In this document: positions 44,603-52,645 of the stretch, in pieces | Position numbering within the stretch: the first letter of the stretch is position 1 | Layout of the letters: every line of letters starts with the position of its first letter | DNA from: Sphingobium sp. JS3065 | GTDB lineage: Bacteria; Pseudomonadota; Alphaproteobacteria; Sphingomonadales; Sphingomonadaceae | Assembly (NCBI RefSeq): GCF_026427355.1 | Contig: NZ_CP102664.1 | Location: 2,046,001-2,110,000, forward strand | Length of the DNA: 64,000 nt | Direction: 5' to 3' | The notes under the pieces: generated by a model | What the model was told of the DNA's origin: nothing | Database searches by the model: none | Seen by the model: only the letters and a program-made list of their open reading frames with translations | Program-made: the position numbers and the translations under genes

Positions 44603-45457
44603 TCAGGCCGCGATCCGCGAGGGTTCTTCGGCGGTGCGCCTGGCGATCTCGTCCGCCCAGTGCAGCACTTCCATCCGGCCGTCGACATGCTCGACCAGAG
44701 CGGTGCAGCCTTCCACCCAGTCGCCGTCATTATAATATTCGACGCCTGCGATTTCGCGGATTTCGGCATTGTGGATATGGCCGCAGACCACCCCGTCGAC
44801 GCCGCGCGATCCGGCCTCATGCGCCACCACTTCCTCGAAGCGGGAGATGAACTCGACAGCGTTCTTGACCTTGTGCTTGGCCATCTTGCTGAGCGACCAA
44901 TAGGGCAGGCCCATGCGCTGGCGCACCGCGTTCACGACGACATTGACGCGCATCAACATGCTGTAGGCGGCGTCCCCGATGAAGGCGAGCCAGCGGTGCG
45001 CCAGCATGATCGTGTCGAACTCGTCGCCGTGCAGCACCAGCAGCTTGCGGCCATCGGCGGTCTCATGGATCGCCTTGCGCCGGATTTCGACGCCGCCGAA
45101 GCTGAGGCCGGTGAACTGGCGGAACATCTCGTCATGATTGCCGGGGATGTAGACGACGCGAGTGCCGCGCTTGGCCCGCTTCATCACCCGCCACACCACG
45201 TCGTTATGCGCGGCGGGCCAGTAGAAGCGGCGCTTCAGGCGCCAGCCGTCGATGATGTCGCCCACCAGATACATGGTGTCGCTGTCGACGCTGTCGAGGA
45301 AGTCGATCAGCATCGTCGCATTGCAGCCGCGCGTGCCCAGGTGAATGTCCGAAATCCAGATCGTGCGATAACGGCGACGCTTCCCCTCCCGCTCGGGAAT
45401 GGCGAACCTGTCGTCGGCACCATCGTCCATAAAAGGCAGGCGCGTGATGGCGTTCAT
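44603..45457 (-). CDS. PlcP-like metallophosphoesterase (phospholipase C type)
   Basis: A 284-residue calcineurin-like phosphoesterase. Metal-binding motifs: RTIWISDIHLGTRGCNATML (DxH), TMYLVGDIIDGWRLKRRF (GDxxD), VYIPGNHDEMFRQF (GNHD), LLVLHGDEFDTIM and VVCGHIHNAEIR (GHxH). Automatic annotation usually calls this family UDP-2,3-diacylglucosamine diphosphatase (LpxH), but the GTRGC segment and the adjacent Agt-like glycosyltransferase fit PlcP, the enzyme that removes phospholipid head groups to give diacylglycerol in phosphate-starved alphaproteobacteria. The choice rests on context. Start ATG 45457. Confidence 0.82.
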   Translation of the reverse strand: MNAITRLPFMDDGADDRFAIPEREGKRRRYRTIWISDIHLGTRGCNATMLIDFLDSVDSDTMYLVGDIIDGWRLKRRFYWPAAHNDVVWRVMKRAKRGTRVVYIPGNHDEMFRQFTGLSFGGVEIRRKAIHETADGRKLLVLHGDEFDTIMLAHRWLAFIGDAAYSMLMRVNVVVNAVRQRMGLPYWSLSKMAKHKVKNAVEFISRFEEVVAHEAGSRGVDGVVCGHIHNAEIREIAGVEYYNDGDWVEGCTALVEHVDGRMEVLHWADEIARRTAEEPSRIAA

Positions 45458-45506
45458 GATGCGGCCTCTGAGTTGTTTCCCTCAGAAGCGAATCCCTAGC
45501 CGCACT

Positions 45507-45535
45507 ATGTTACAACTCCGCAGCGAATATGACGG
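45507..45535 (-). promoter_or_regulatory. Possible degenerate PHO box upstream of the plcP-like gene
   Basis: On the minus strand CCGTCAT, 4 nt, GCTGCGG, 4 nt, GTAACAT gives three 7-mers at 11-nt spacing, as in PhoB sites (consensus CTGTCAT). The outer units match 6 of 7 and 4 of 7; the middle is poor. About 50-80 nt upstream of the start. Confidence 0.3.
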
Positions 45536-45569
45536 AAATGCTACGGCTTCGGCCATGAGATCACCAAAT

Positions 45570-45701
45570 CCTCCCTACGCGAAGCGTGGGGAGGGGGACC
45601 GCTCGCGTAGCGAGTGGTGGAGGGGAAATTTCGGAGCTCGTGCCCCTTCCCCTCCACCACGCTTCGCATGGTCCCCCTCGCCATCTACCGAAGGGGAGGA
45701 A
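45570..45701. repeat. Large palindromic intergenic repeat
   Basis: Contains CCTCCCTACGCGAAGCGTGG, GCTCGCGTAGCGAGTGGTGG and, further on, CCCCTCCACCACGCTTCGC, so GTGGTGGAGGGG at about 45613-45624 pairs with CCCCTCCACCAC at about 45649-45660 around a 24-nt loop. Repeats of this style (GTAGCGAG, CCTCCC-type) are frequent in sphingomonad intergenic DNA; a related piece is at 62160. Confidence 0.7.
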
Positions 45702-45721
45702 TAGGATAGCTCCGCTATCCC

Positions 45722-46726
45722 TCAAACCGTCAGCACGATCTTCCCGAAATGATCGCCCGCATCCATGCGCGCATGGGCCTTTGCGGCGTCCGCCAGCGGG
45801 AAACGGCTGTCTACCGCAGGCCGCAGCTTGCCCTGCTCGACAAAGGTCCACACCACCCGCATCAGTTCGTCCGCCACCAGGCTCTTGAACGCCACGGATC
45901 GGGGCCGCAGCGTCGATCCGGTCAGGGTCAGCCGCCTGCTCATGATCGTGGGAATGAAGACTTCCGCGTTCGCTCCGCCCATCACCGCGATGGAGACATG
46001 GCGGCCATCTTCCGCCAGGCACTGGATGTTGCGCGGAACATAATCGCCGCCGACCATGTCGAGCACCGCCTGCACCCCCTGCCCGCCGGTGATCCGCCTG
46101 ACCTCCTCGACATAGTCCTGCTTGCGGTAGTTGATCGCATGATCCGCGCCCCAGGCCTTGGCCTGCTCACACTTCTCGTCGCTGCCGCAGGTCACGATGA
46201 TGGCGATGTCGAACAGCTTGCAGAGCGAGATCGCCATGGTGCCGATGCCGCTGGTGCCGCCATGGACCAGCACCGTGTCGCCCTCCACCACATAGGCGCG
46301 CTCGAACAGGTTGCTCCACACGGTGAACAACGTTTCCGGCAGGGCCGCCGCCTCGACCAGATCATAATCGTCCGGCACGGGCAGGCACTGCCCAGCGGGC
46401 GCGACGGCATATTCGGCATAGCCGCCGCCCGCCACCAGGGCGCAGACCCGCTGCCCGACCAGCAACTCGGCGCTCCCGCCGGCGGCGACGATCACGCCCG
46501 AAACCTCCAGCCCCGGAATGTCCGAAGCCCCCGGCGGCGGCGGATATTTCCCCTGCCGCTGCATCACGTCGGGGCGATTGATCCCCGCGGCCGCCACCTT
46601 GATCAGCACCTCGTCGGGACCGGGCACAGGCACCGGCCGCCATTGGGGCGCCAGCGCCTCCGGACCGCCCGGCGTCCCTATGCCGATGGCCATCATTTCG
46701 CCAGGAATTGCCCTATCGCCCGCCAT
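45722..46726 (-). CDS. NAD(P)H quinone oxidoreductase, zinc-independent MDR family (PIG3-like)
   Basis: A 334-residue medium-chain reductase. The GroES-like N-terminal part has VLIKVAAAGINRPDVMQRQG, with YPPPPGASDIPGLEVSGVIV, and the Rossmann motif is VLVHGGTSGIGTMAISLCKL; later VLDMVGGDYVPRNIQCLAED. Zinc-site Cys clusters of alcohol dehydrogenases are absent. The 'GKYPPPPGASDIPGLE' segment is typical of PIG3-type quinone reductases, which reduce quinones with NADPH. Start ATG 46726. Confidence 0.9.
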   Translation of the reverse strand: MAGDRAIPGEMMAIGIGTPGGPEALAPQWRPVPVPGPDEVLIKVAAAGINRPDVMQRQGKYPPPPGASDIPGLEVSGVIVAAGGSAELLVGQRVCALVAGGGYAEYAVAPAGQCLPVPDDYDLVEAAALPETLFTVWSNLFERAYVVEGDTVLVHGGTSGIGTMAISLCKLFDIAIIVTCGSDEKCEQAKAWGADHAINYRKQDYVEEVRRITGGQGVQAVLDMVGGDYVPRNIQCLAEDGRHVSIAVMGGANAEVFIPTIMSRRLTLTGSTLRPRSVAFKSLVADELMRVVWTFVEQGKLRPAVDSRFPLADAAKAHARMDAGDHFGKIVLTV

Positions 46727-46821
46727 GTCCGCCCCGCCAGAGAATGTTCACCGCACCAATATCGACGGGCGGAATGAAGGCCTTATTGACAGACTGGTCA
46801 TCAGGGTCAACATTGCACGTC

Positions 46822-47019
46822 ATGGACATGGATGACGATCTGCCCAGAAAGGCCGATGATCCGCTGAGCCTGCTGCTCCGACAGGATCTGGCGCCGCTTT
46901 CCGTGGCCGATCTCAATGCGCGCATCACCGCGCTGGAGGGCGAAATCGCCCGCACCCGATCGAAGATTGAAAGCGCCTTTAACCATAAGGCAAGCGCCGA
47001 GGCGTTATTCAAGCGATGA
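46822..47019 (+). CDS. DUF1192 family small protein
   Basis: A 65-residue protein: acidic start (MDMDDDLPRKADDPLSLLLR), then a helical region DLAPLSVADLNARITALEGE and IARTRSKIESAFNHKASAEA ending LFKR. This is the DUF1192 pattern, conserved in alphaproteobacteria; function unknown. Start ATG 46822 or 46828. It is divergent from the quinone oxidoreductase and lies about 157 nt upstream of clpA. Confidence 0.85.
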   Translation: MDMDDDLPRKADDPLSLLLRQDLAPLSVADLNARITALEGEIARTRSKIESAFNHKASAEALFKR

Positions 47020-47176
47020 ACCCGCGCCCTTCCCCCCGCGACTCCCAGAAGAGTCTCACCGGGCATGGGCAGTCTGGCAATTCCGGCGGTCGAGATGCCC
47101 ATCTTGATCCGGCGTCGAGCAATGCCGACATATGGTTCAAGTACAACCCCTCCTTGGGGTCAGGAGTATAAAAGAC

Positions 47177-49498
47177 ATGCCATCTTTCGCACCCGCCCTT
47201 GAAACCACCCTGCACAATGCGCTGACCCACGCATCGGAGCGTCGCCACGAATATGCGACGCTGGAACATCTGCTGCTCGCGCTGATCGACGACGAACATG
47301 CGTCGAAGGTGATGCAGGCCTGCGGCGTGGAGCTTGGCGAACTGTCCGACGCGGTAACGCAATATCTGGACGCCGAACTCGACAGCCTGAAGGTGGAAGG
47401 GTCCAGCGACCCCTCTCCCACCAGCGGCTTCCAGCGCGTGGTCCAGCGGGCCATATTGCACGTCCAATCCTCCGGAAAAGATGAAGTGACAGGCGCCAAC
47501 GTCCTCGTCGCCCTCTTTTCCGAGCGGGAGAGTTATGCCGTCTATTTCCTCCAGCAGCAGGATATGAGCCGCCTGGACGCCGTCAGCTATATCAGCCACG
47601 GCGTCGGCAAGGGCACGGCCACCCCTGAGCAGCAGCGCGAGACGAAGGGCGCCGCCGAAGAGGAAAAGAAGGCGCAGGACAGCAAGGGCAAAAAGGACAG
47701 TGCCTTGGAGCAGTTCACCGTCAACCTCAACGAGAAGGCGGCGCGGGGCAAGGTTGACCCGCTGATCGGCCGCGCTTCCGAAGTCGACCGGACCATCCAG
47801 ATCCTGTGCCGCCGGTCGAAGAACAACCCGCTCTATGTGGGCGATCCTGGCGTGGGCAAGACCGCCATTGCAGAAGGCCTGGCGCGCAAGATCGTCGAGG
47901 GCGAGGTTCCCGATGTCCTCAAGGAAGCGGTGATCTACTCGCTCGACATGGGCGCGCTGCTGGCGGGCACCCGCTATCGCGGCGATTTCGAGGAACGTCT
48001 GAAAGCCGTCGTCACCGAGTTGGAGAAGATGCCGCACGCGGTCCTCTTCATCGATGAGATCCACACCGTCATCGGCGCTGGCGCGACCAGCGGCGGCGCG
48101 ATGGATGCGTCCAACCTGCTGAAGCCCGCCCTGTCGGGCGGCACGATCCGCTGCATCGGCTCCACCACCTACAAGGAATTCCGCAACCATTTCGAAAAGG
48201 ACCGCGCCCTGCTGCGCCGGTTCCAGAAGATCGACGTCAACGAACCCACCGTCGAGGACACGATCAAGATTCTCGCCGGTCTGCGCAGCGCTTTCGAGGA
48301 GCATCACAACGTCAAATATACCCCCGACGCTATCAAGGCGGCGGTGGAGCTTTCGGCGCGCTACATCAACGACCGCAAGCTGCCGGACAAGGCGATCGAC
48401 GTGATCGATGAGGTCGGCGCGATGCAGATGCTGGTGGTGCCGTCGAAGCGCAAGAAGACGATCACCCCCAGGGAGATCGAGCAGGTCATCGCCACCATGG
48501 CCCGCATCCCTCCCAAGACCGTGTCCGCGGACGACAAGTCGGTGCTGGGTTCGCTCGACACGGACCTCAAGCGCGTCGTCTTCGGTCAGGATCGGGCAAT
48601 CGAGGTTCTGTCCTCCGCGATCAAGCTGTCGCGGGCGGGCCTGCGCGATCCCGACAAGCCGATCGGCAACTATCTCTTCTCCGGCCCCACCGGCGTCGGC
48701 AAGACGGAGGTTGCGCGCCAGCTCGCCACGCTGCTCGGCATCCCACTCCAGCGTTTCGACATGTCGGAATATATGGAACGCCACTCGGTCAGCCGCCTGA
48801 TCGGCGCCCCTCCGGGCTATGTCGGCTATGACCAGGGCGGCCTGCTGACCGATGCGGTCGACCAGAATCCGCACAGCGTCCTGCTGCTGGACGAGATCGA
48901 AAAGGCCCATCCCGACCTGTTCAACATCCTGTTGCAGGTCATGGACAATGGCCGCCTGACCGATCACCACGGCAAGACGGTGGATTTCCGCAACACCATC
49001 CTCATCATGACCACCAATGCCGGTGCGTCGGACATGGCGAAGGAAAGCATCGGCTTTGGCGAACTGACCCGTGAGGATGCGCAGGAAGACGCGGTGAAGA
49101 AACTCTTCACGCCGGAATTCCGCAACCGCCTCGACGCCATCGTTCCGTTCAGCTATCTGCCGCCGGAAATCGTGGCGCGGGTCATCGACAAGTTCGTGCT
49201 CCAGCTCGAACTGCAACTGGCCGACCGCGACGTCCACATCACGCTGGATGACGATGCCAAGGCATGGCTGACCAAGAAGGGCTATGACAAGCTCTACGGC
49301 GCCCGCCCGATGGGCCGCCTGATGCAGGAGAAGATCAAGCAACCGCTGGCCGAGGAGCTGCTGTTCGGCAAGCTGGTCCACGGCGGAGAGGTCCATGTCC
49401 GGCTGAAGGATGAGGCTCTCGCCTTCGAAATCACCCCCGCCGCCCCCAAGAAGGGCAAGAAGGGTGGCAAGGCGAAACCCGCCGAATCCGCGAAATAA
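47177..49498 (+). CDS. clpA: ATP-dependent Clp protease ATP-binding subunit ClpA
   Basis: A 773-residue Hsp100 unfoldase that feeds substrates to ClpP. Clp N-domain repeats (about 1-145, TTLHNALTHASERRHEYATL), first AAA+ module (Walker A YVGDPGVGKTAIAEGLARK; Walker B ALFIDEIHT-type seen as HAVLFIDEIHTVIGAG) and second module (FSGPTGVGKTEVARQLATLL; SVLLLDEIEKAHPDLFNILL). The ClpP-binding IGF tripeptide is present in AKESIGFGELTREDA. The C-terminus is Lys-rich (KKGKKGGKAKPAESAK). ATG 47177 is chosen. No clpS gene is next to it, unlike many alphaproteobacteria. Confidence 0.95.
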   Translation: MPSFAPALETTLHNALTHASERRHEYATLEHLLLALIDDEHASKVMQACGVELGELSDAVTQYLDAELDSLKVEGSSDPSPTSGFQRVVQRAILHVQSSGKDEVTGANVLVALFSERESYAVYFLQQQDMSRLDAVSYISHGVGKGTATPEQQRETKGAAEEEKKAQDSKGKKDSALEQFTVNLNEKAARGKVDPLIGRASEVDRTIQILCRRSKNNPLYVGDPGVGKTAIAEGLARKIVEGEVPDVLKEAVIYSLDMGALLAGTRYRGDFEERLKAVVTELEKMPHAVLFIDEIHTVIGAGATSGGAMDASNLLKPALSGGTIRCIGSTTYKEFRNHFEKDRALLRRFQKIDVNEPTVEDTIKILAGLRSAFEEHHNVKYTPDAIKAAVELSARYINDRKLPDKAIDVIDEVGAMQMLVVPSKRKKTITPREIEQVIATMARIPPKTVSADDKSVLGSLDTDLKRVVFGQDRAIEVLSSAIKLSRAGLRDPDKPIGNYLFSGPTGVGKTEVARQLATLLGIPLQRFDMSEYMERHSVSRLIGAPPGYVGYDQGGLLTDAVDQNPHSVLLLDEIEKAHPDLFNILLQVMDNGRLTDHHGKTVDFRNTILIMTTNAGASDMAKESIGFGELTREDAQEDAVKKLFTPEFRNRLDAIVPFSYLPPEIVARVIDKFVLQLELQLADRDVHITLDDDAKAWLTKKGYDKLYGARPMGRLMQEKIKQPLAEELLFGKLVHGGEVHVRLKDEALAFEITPAAPKKGKKGGKAKPAESAK

Positions 49499-49520
49499 TT
49501 TCGCCCGATCCGGTGAAAGA

Positions 49521-49552
49521 AAAAAAGGGCGGCCCATTTGGCCGCCCTTTTT
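49521..49552 (+). terminator. Rho-independent terminator after clpA
   Basis: A6, stem GGGCGGCC (49527-49534) with GGCCGCCC (49540-49547), loop CATTT, T5 (49548-49552), 22 nt past the clpA stop. Confidence 0.9.
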
Positions 49553-49654
49553 CAATGCTGGACGCGCACCCATCCTCCCGCAACAACAGCGCCCCCGTCA
49601 CAAGACGCTCTCACACTGCTACACTCCTGCGCGAGTCAGGACGGGAGAGTTACC

Positions 49655-50287
49655 ATGCCCAACGCCATCACCCTCTACACCAACCCCATGTCGCGCGGAC
49701 AGATCGCCCGCTGGATGCTGGAGGAAGTCGGCCAACCTTATGAGACGATCGTGCTGGACTATGGCGAAGGCGGCATGAAGTCCGCCGATTATCTGGCGAT
49801 CAACCCCATGGGCAAGGTCCCCACCATCGTCCATGCCGGCAAGACGGTGACGGAATGCGCGGCGATCTGCGCTTATCTGGCGGATGCTTTCCCCGCCGCG
49901 AACCTCGCGCCGCCTACGGACGCTCGCGCCGATTATTATCGCTGGCTCTTCTTCGCCGCCGGTCCAGTCGAAGCCGCCGTCACCAACAAGGCGCTCGGCT
50001 TCGTCGTTCCCGCCAATCGCGAGCAATCGGCGGGCTATGGCACATTCGACCATATGGTCGATGCACTGGAACATGCCGTCTCCGGCCCCGCCTGGATTTG
50101 CGGCGAGCAGTTCACCGCCGCGGACGTCTATGTCGGCGCGCAGATCGACTGGGGCCTCAGCTTCGGCACCATCCCCAGCCGCCCCACTTTCGAAAGCTAT
50201 GCCGCCCGCCTGCGCGAACGCCCGGCCTATCGGCGCCAGAAGGAACAGGACAACGCCCTGATCGCCCGGATGCAGAAGCCGTCATAA
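49655..50287 (+). CDS. Glutathione S-transferase family protein
   Basis: A 210-residue protein with a thioredoxin-like N-terminal domain (AITLYTNPMSRGQIARWMLE, then EVGQPYETIVLDYGEGGMKS and the glutathione-binding NPMGKVPTIVHAGKTVTECA) and an all-helical C-terminal domain (ADYYRWLFFAAGPVEAAVTN, EQFTAADVYVGAQIDWGLSF). Such proteins conjugate or reduce with glutathione; the substrate is unknown. The Ser in NPMSRG is a candidate catalytic residue. GGGAGAG lies upstream of ATG 49655. Confidence 0.92.
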   Translation: MPNAITLYTNPMSRGQIARWMLEEVGQPYETIVLDYGEGGMKSADYLAINPMGKVPTIVHAGKTVTECAAICAYLADAFPAANLAPPTDARADYYRWLFFAAGPVEAAVTNKALGFVVPANREQSAGYGTFDHMVDALEHAVSGPAWICGEQFTAADVYVGAQIDWGLSFGTIPSRPTFESYAARLRERPAYRRQKEQDNALIARMQKPS

Positions 50288-50290
50288 AAT

Positions 50291-50323
50291 AAAAGGCCCA
50301 GCGAATTTCTCCGCCGGGCCTTT
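50291..50323. terminator. Bidirectional terminator between convergent genes
   Basis: AAAAGGCCC (50291-50299) pairs with GGGCCTTT (50316-50323), with an AT tract on both sides. It lies between the GST gene (plus) and the BI-1 gene (minus). Confidence 0.75.
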
Positions 50324-50343
50324 CCCTATCTTGAACAGCGTCC

Positions 50344-51081
50344 TCAGTTCCGCTGGCTGCCCATGAAGCGCAGCAGGAACAGGAACATGTTGATAAAGTC
50401 GAGATAGAGGTTCAGCGCCCCCATCACCACCGACTTGCCCATCATGTCCGTACCCGCGACATGGGCGTAGATGCTCTTGATCTTCTGCGTGTCATAGGCG
50501 GTCAGACCCGCGAACAGCAGCACGCCGATGAAGCTGATCACCATGCTCATCGCGCTCGACCGGAAGAAGAGGTTGATGAGGCTGGCCACCAGCAACCCGA
50601 CCACGCCCATGATCAGGAAAGTGCCGAAAGCCGACAGGTCGCGCTTCGTCGTGTAGCCCCACAGGCTCAGCCCCACGAAAGCCGCCGCCGTCGCGAAAAA
50701 TGTCTGCGCGACCGACGTCCCCGTATAGACGAGCAATATGGACGACAATGACAGGCCCATCACCGCGGCATAGGCCCAGAACATCGCCTGCATCGCAAAG
50801 GTCGACAGCCGATTGACGCCAAAGCTCATGACCATCACGAACAGCAAAGGCGCGAACATGATGACATATTTCAATATGCCCGGCCCAGCCAGTATCTGAT
50901 AGGCAAGGCCGCTCGACGCGAACAGCATGGCGACCAAACCAGTCAGCAACACGCCGCTCGCCATATAATTATAGACCGACAACATATAGCTGCGCAGGCC
51001 AGCGTCGAACGCCTCCCCGCGCGCGGCGGTCGTGCCGCCAAAACCCGCAATGTCGGAACGCGGATCGGACCAATTGGCCAT
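50344..51081 (-). CDS. Bax inhibitor-1/YccA family inner membrane protein
   Basis: A 245-residue protein with about seven transmembrane helices (e.g. MASGVLLTGLVAMLFASSGL, YVIMFAPLLFVMVMSFGVNR, LIMGVVGLLVASLINLFF, MSMVISFIGVLLFAGLTAYD) and the family's C-terminal segment TQKIKSIYAHVAGTDMMGK, then GALNLYLDFINMFLFLLRF. Members act as calcium/proton-leak channels or modulate proteases such as FtsH. Start ATG 51081. Convergent with the GST gene. Confidence 0.94.
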   Translation of the reverse strand: MANWSDPRSDIAGFGGTTAARGEAFDAGLRSYMLSVYNYMASGVLLTGLVAMLFASSGLAYQILAGPGILKYVIMFAPLLFVMVMSFGVNRLSTFAMQAMFWAYAAVMGLSLSSILLVYTGTSVAQTFFATAAAFVGLSLWGYTTKRDLSAFGTFLIMGVVGLLVASLINLFFRSSAMSMVISFIGVLLFAGLTAYDTQKIKSIYAHVAGTDMMGKSVVMGALNLYLDFINMFLFLLRFMGSQRN

Positions 51082-51201
51082 GAGATAATCTCCTTCACCG
51101 GCATGATAGCAGCCGGTTTTCCTATTATCGGCTTATCGCGCCACATATTCAAGCGCAGAGCGCAACCTGACTTGTCGCGGCGGAACCGCTATAGCAGGAT
51201 C

Positions 51202-51777
51202 ATGCATCGGCTTTTCGTCGCCATCCGTCCCCCCGCCAATATCCGCGCGGAACTGCTCAACCTGATGCACGGCATCATGGGCGCGCGCTGGCAGGACGAT
51301 GAGCAACTGCATCTCACCTTGCGCTTCGTGGGTGAAATCGACCGCCCCCAGGCCAACGACCTGGCCGACGCGCTAGGCAATATCCGCTTTTCACCGTTTC
51401 AGCTCGCCCTTTCCGGCGTCGGCTGTTTCGACCGCAAGGGCCAGGTCCATACACTCTGGGCGGGCGTACAGCCACGCGATCCTCTCGCCCAGCTCCATCG
51501 AAAGGTCGACCGCGCCTGCATCCGAACCGGCCTCTCGCCGGACAATCGAAGCTATTTCCCCCATGTCACCCTGGCCCGCTTCAGCCGCACAGCCGGTCCG
51601 ATGGAGCCGTTCATGAACCTCCACGCCGCCTTGGCGAGCGCGCCCTTCACAGTCGACGAGTTCGCCCTTTATGAAAGCCACCTCGGCCAGACGGGATCGG
51701 CCTATCACAGGATCGAACGCTATCGGGCCGATCTGCCAGCACCCAGGTCCAAAACGACCTTCACCCCGCCATTTTGA
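51202..51777 (+). CDS. thpR: RNA 2',3'-cyclic phosphodiesterase (ThpR, 2H family)
   Basis: A 191-residue 2H phosphoesterase, closely patterned on ThpR/LigT: MHRLFVAIRPPANIRAELLN at the start, the first motif in DEQLHLTLRFVGEIDR and the second in RSYFPHVTLARFSRTAG, ending with EFALYESHLGQTGSAYHRIE. It hydrolyses RNA 2',3'-cyclic phosphates or can ligate 2'-5' in vitro. ATG 51202 (AGGAT upstream) is preferred. A second, divergent 2H protein is at 13478. Confidence 0.94.
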   Translation: MHRLFVAIRPPANIRAELLNLMHGIMGARWQDDEQLHLTLRFVGEIDRPQANDLADALGNIRFSPFQLALSGVGCFDRKGQVHTLWAGVQPRDPLAQLHRKVDRACIRTGLSPDNRSYFPHVTLARFSRTAGPMEPFMNLHAALASAPFTVDEFALYESHLGQTGSAYHRIERYRADLPAPRSKTTFTPPF

Positions 51778-51784
51778 TCCTCTC

Positions 51785-51810
51785 CCGTTCGGGCTGAGCC
51801 CGTCGAAGCC
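51785..51810. repeat. Intergenic repeat copy (CGTTCGGGCTGAGC type)
   Basis: CGTTCGGGCTGAGCCCGTCG followed by AAGCCC, related to the pair at 39761-39910 and to 60813-60839. Located between convergent thpR and sodC. Confidence 0.7.
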
Positions 51811-51875
51811 CTTCCCTTCTTGAAGAGAAGAAACGCCCCCTTCCGACAGACCCAAGCCCATCGCCTCTCGAAACC

Positions 51876-52427
51876 CTATCCCGCCGACAAGACGCCACAG
51901 GCCACGCGCCCACCGGCATTGCCCGCCGGATCGGTCTTGTTGTCATCGGCCTGCGCATGAATGACGACCGCAGCGCCATCGCCGTCCAGCAGGGGCGTCG
52001 CGCCCGCGCTGACGGTTCCGCCCGCAATTACATATTCCATCTCGCCCGCACCATCGGCGCCAGCGATCATGTTGGGCATGTCGCCCATATGCTTGCCGTC
52101 CGGATTGTCCCTGCCATGCTTATGCCCGGTCGGATTCCAATGTCCGCCCGCGCTGGCGAAGTCGGGCGGCGTGCAGGTTCCGGCGGTATGGACATGCACG
52201 GCATGCATCCCCGGCGTCAGCCCCCGCGCGCGCACGACGACATGCAGGCCGTCTCCCGCCTGTGTCACCGTCGCCTCGCCCCGCGAAGAGCCATCCCCCG
52301 CCAACAGCTTGGCATGGGCCACCGGCGCCGGGGCGTCCGCAACAGGCGCGTCGGCGGACGAACCGGTCACACAGCCCGACGCCATGAAAGCCATGGGCAG
52401 CGCCATGATGATGGCGGCAATTTTCAT
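51876..52427 (-). CDS. sodC: Superoxide dismutase [Cu-Zn], lipoprotein
   Basis: A 183-residue exported Cu,Zn-SOD. Signal peptide with lipobox (ALPMAFMASGCVTGSSA), metal ligands in GMHAVHVHTAGTCTPP (HxH and Cys), GGHWNPTGHKHGRDN, HMGDMP and AVVIHAQADDNKTDPAGNAG, then RVACGVLSAG with the second disulfide Cys. It dismutates superoxide in the periplasm or at the membrane. ATG 52427 gives the signal peptide; the frame is open to 52472. Confidence 0.93.
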   Translation of the reverse strand: MKIAAIIMALPMAFMASGCVTGSSADAPVADAPAPVAHAKLLAGDGSSRGEATVTQAGDGLHVVVRARGLTPGMHAVHVHTAGTCTPPDFASAGGHWNPTGHKHGRDNPDGKHMGDMPNMIAGADGAGEMEYVIAGGTVSAGATPLLDGDGAAVVIHAQADDNKTDPAGNAGGRVACGVLSAG

Positions 52428-52582
52428 GATGAACAAACTCCCCAGAAGGACGCTGCCTGGCGAACGCTCCATGGCGGCTTTTTGTTGCCTAGGCGATTTG
52501 AAATGTCATCCGATTTTCGCCGGTCGCGCCATGCAGCCACGGCCAGCCATCCGTCCGAACCATCGACCGCACCAACCATATG

Positions 52583-52612
52583 AAAAAAGGGGCCGGTCTT
52601 CCGACCAGCCCC
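52583..52612 (-). terminator. Rho-independent terminator after ompA
   Basis: On the minus strand GGGGCTGGTC, loop GGAA, GACCGGCCCC, then T6 (complement of 52583-52588), 34 nt past the stop of the OmpA gene. Confidence 0.85.
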
Positions 52613-52645
52613 TCGATCCTCTTCCATCCCAAGGGATGGAATATC

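Noticed and set aside
47009..49573. Minus-strand open frame of about 854 codons opposite clpA
   Set aside because: Antisense shadow of clpA caused by high GC; composition (His/Arg/Gln-rich, no domains) is not protein-like, while the plus strand has a full ClpA.
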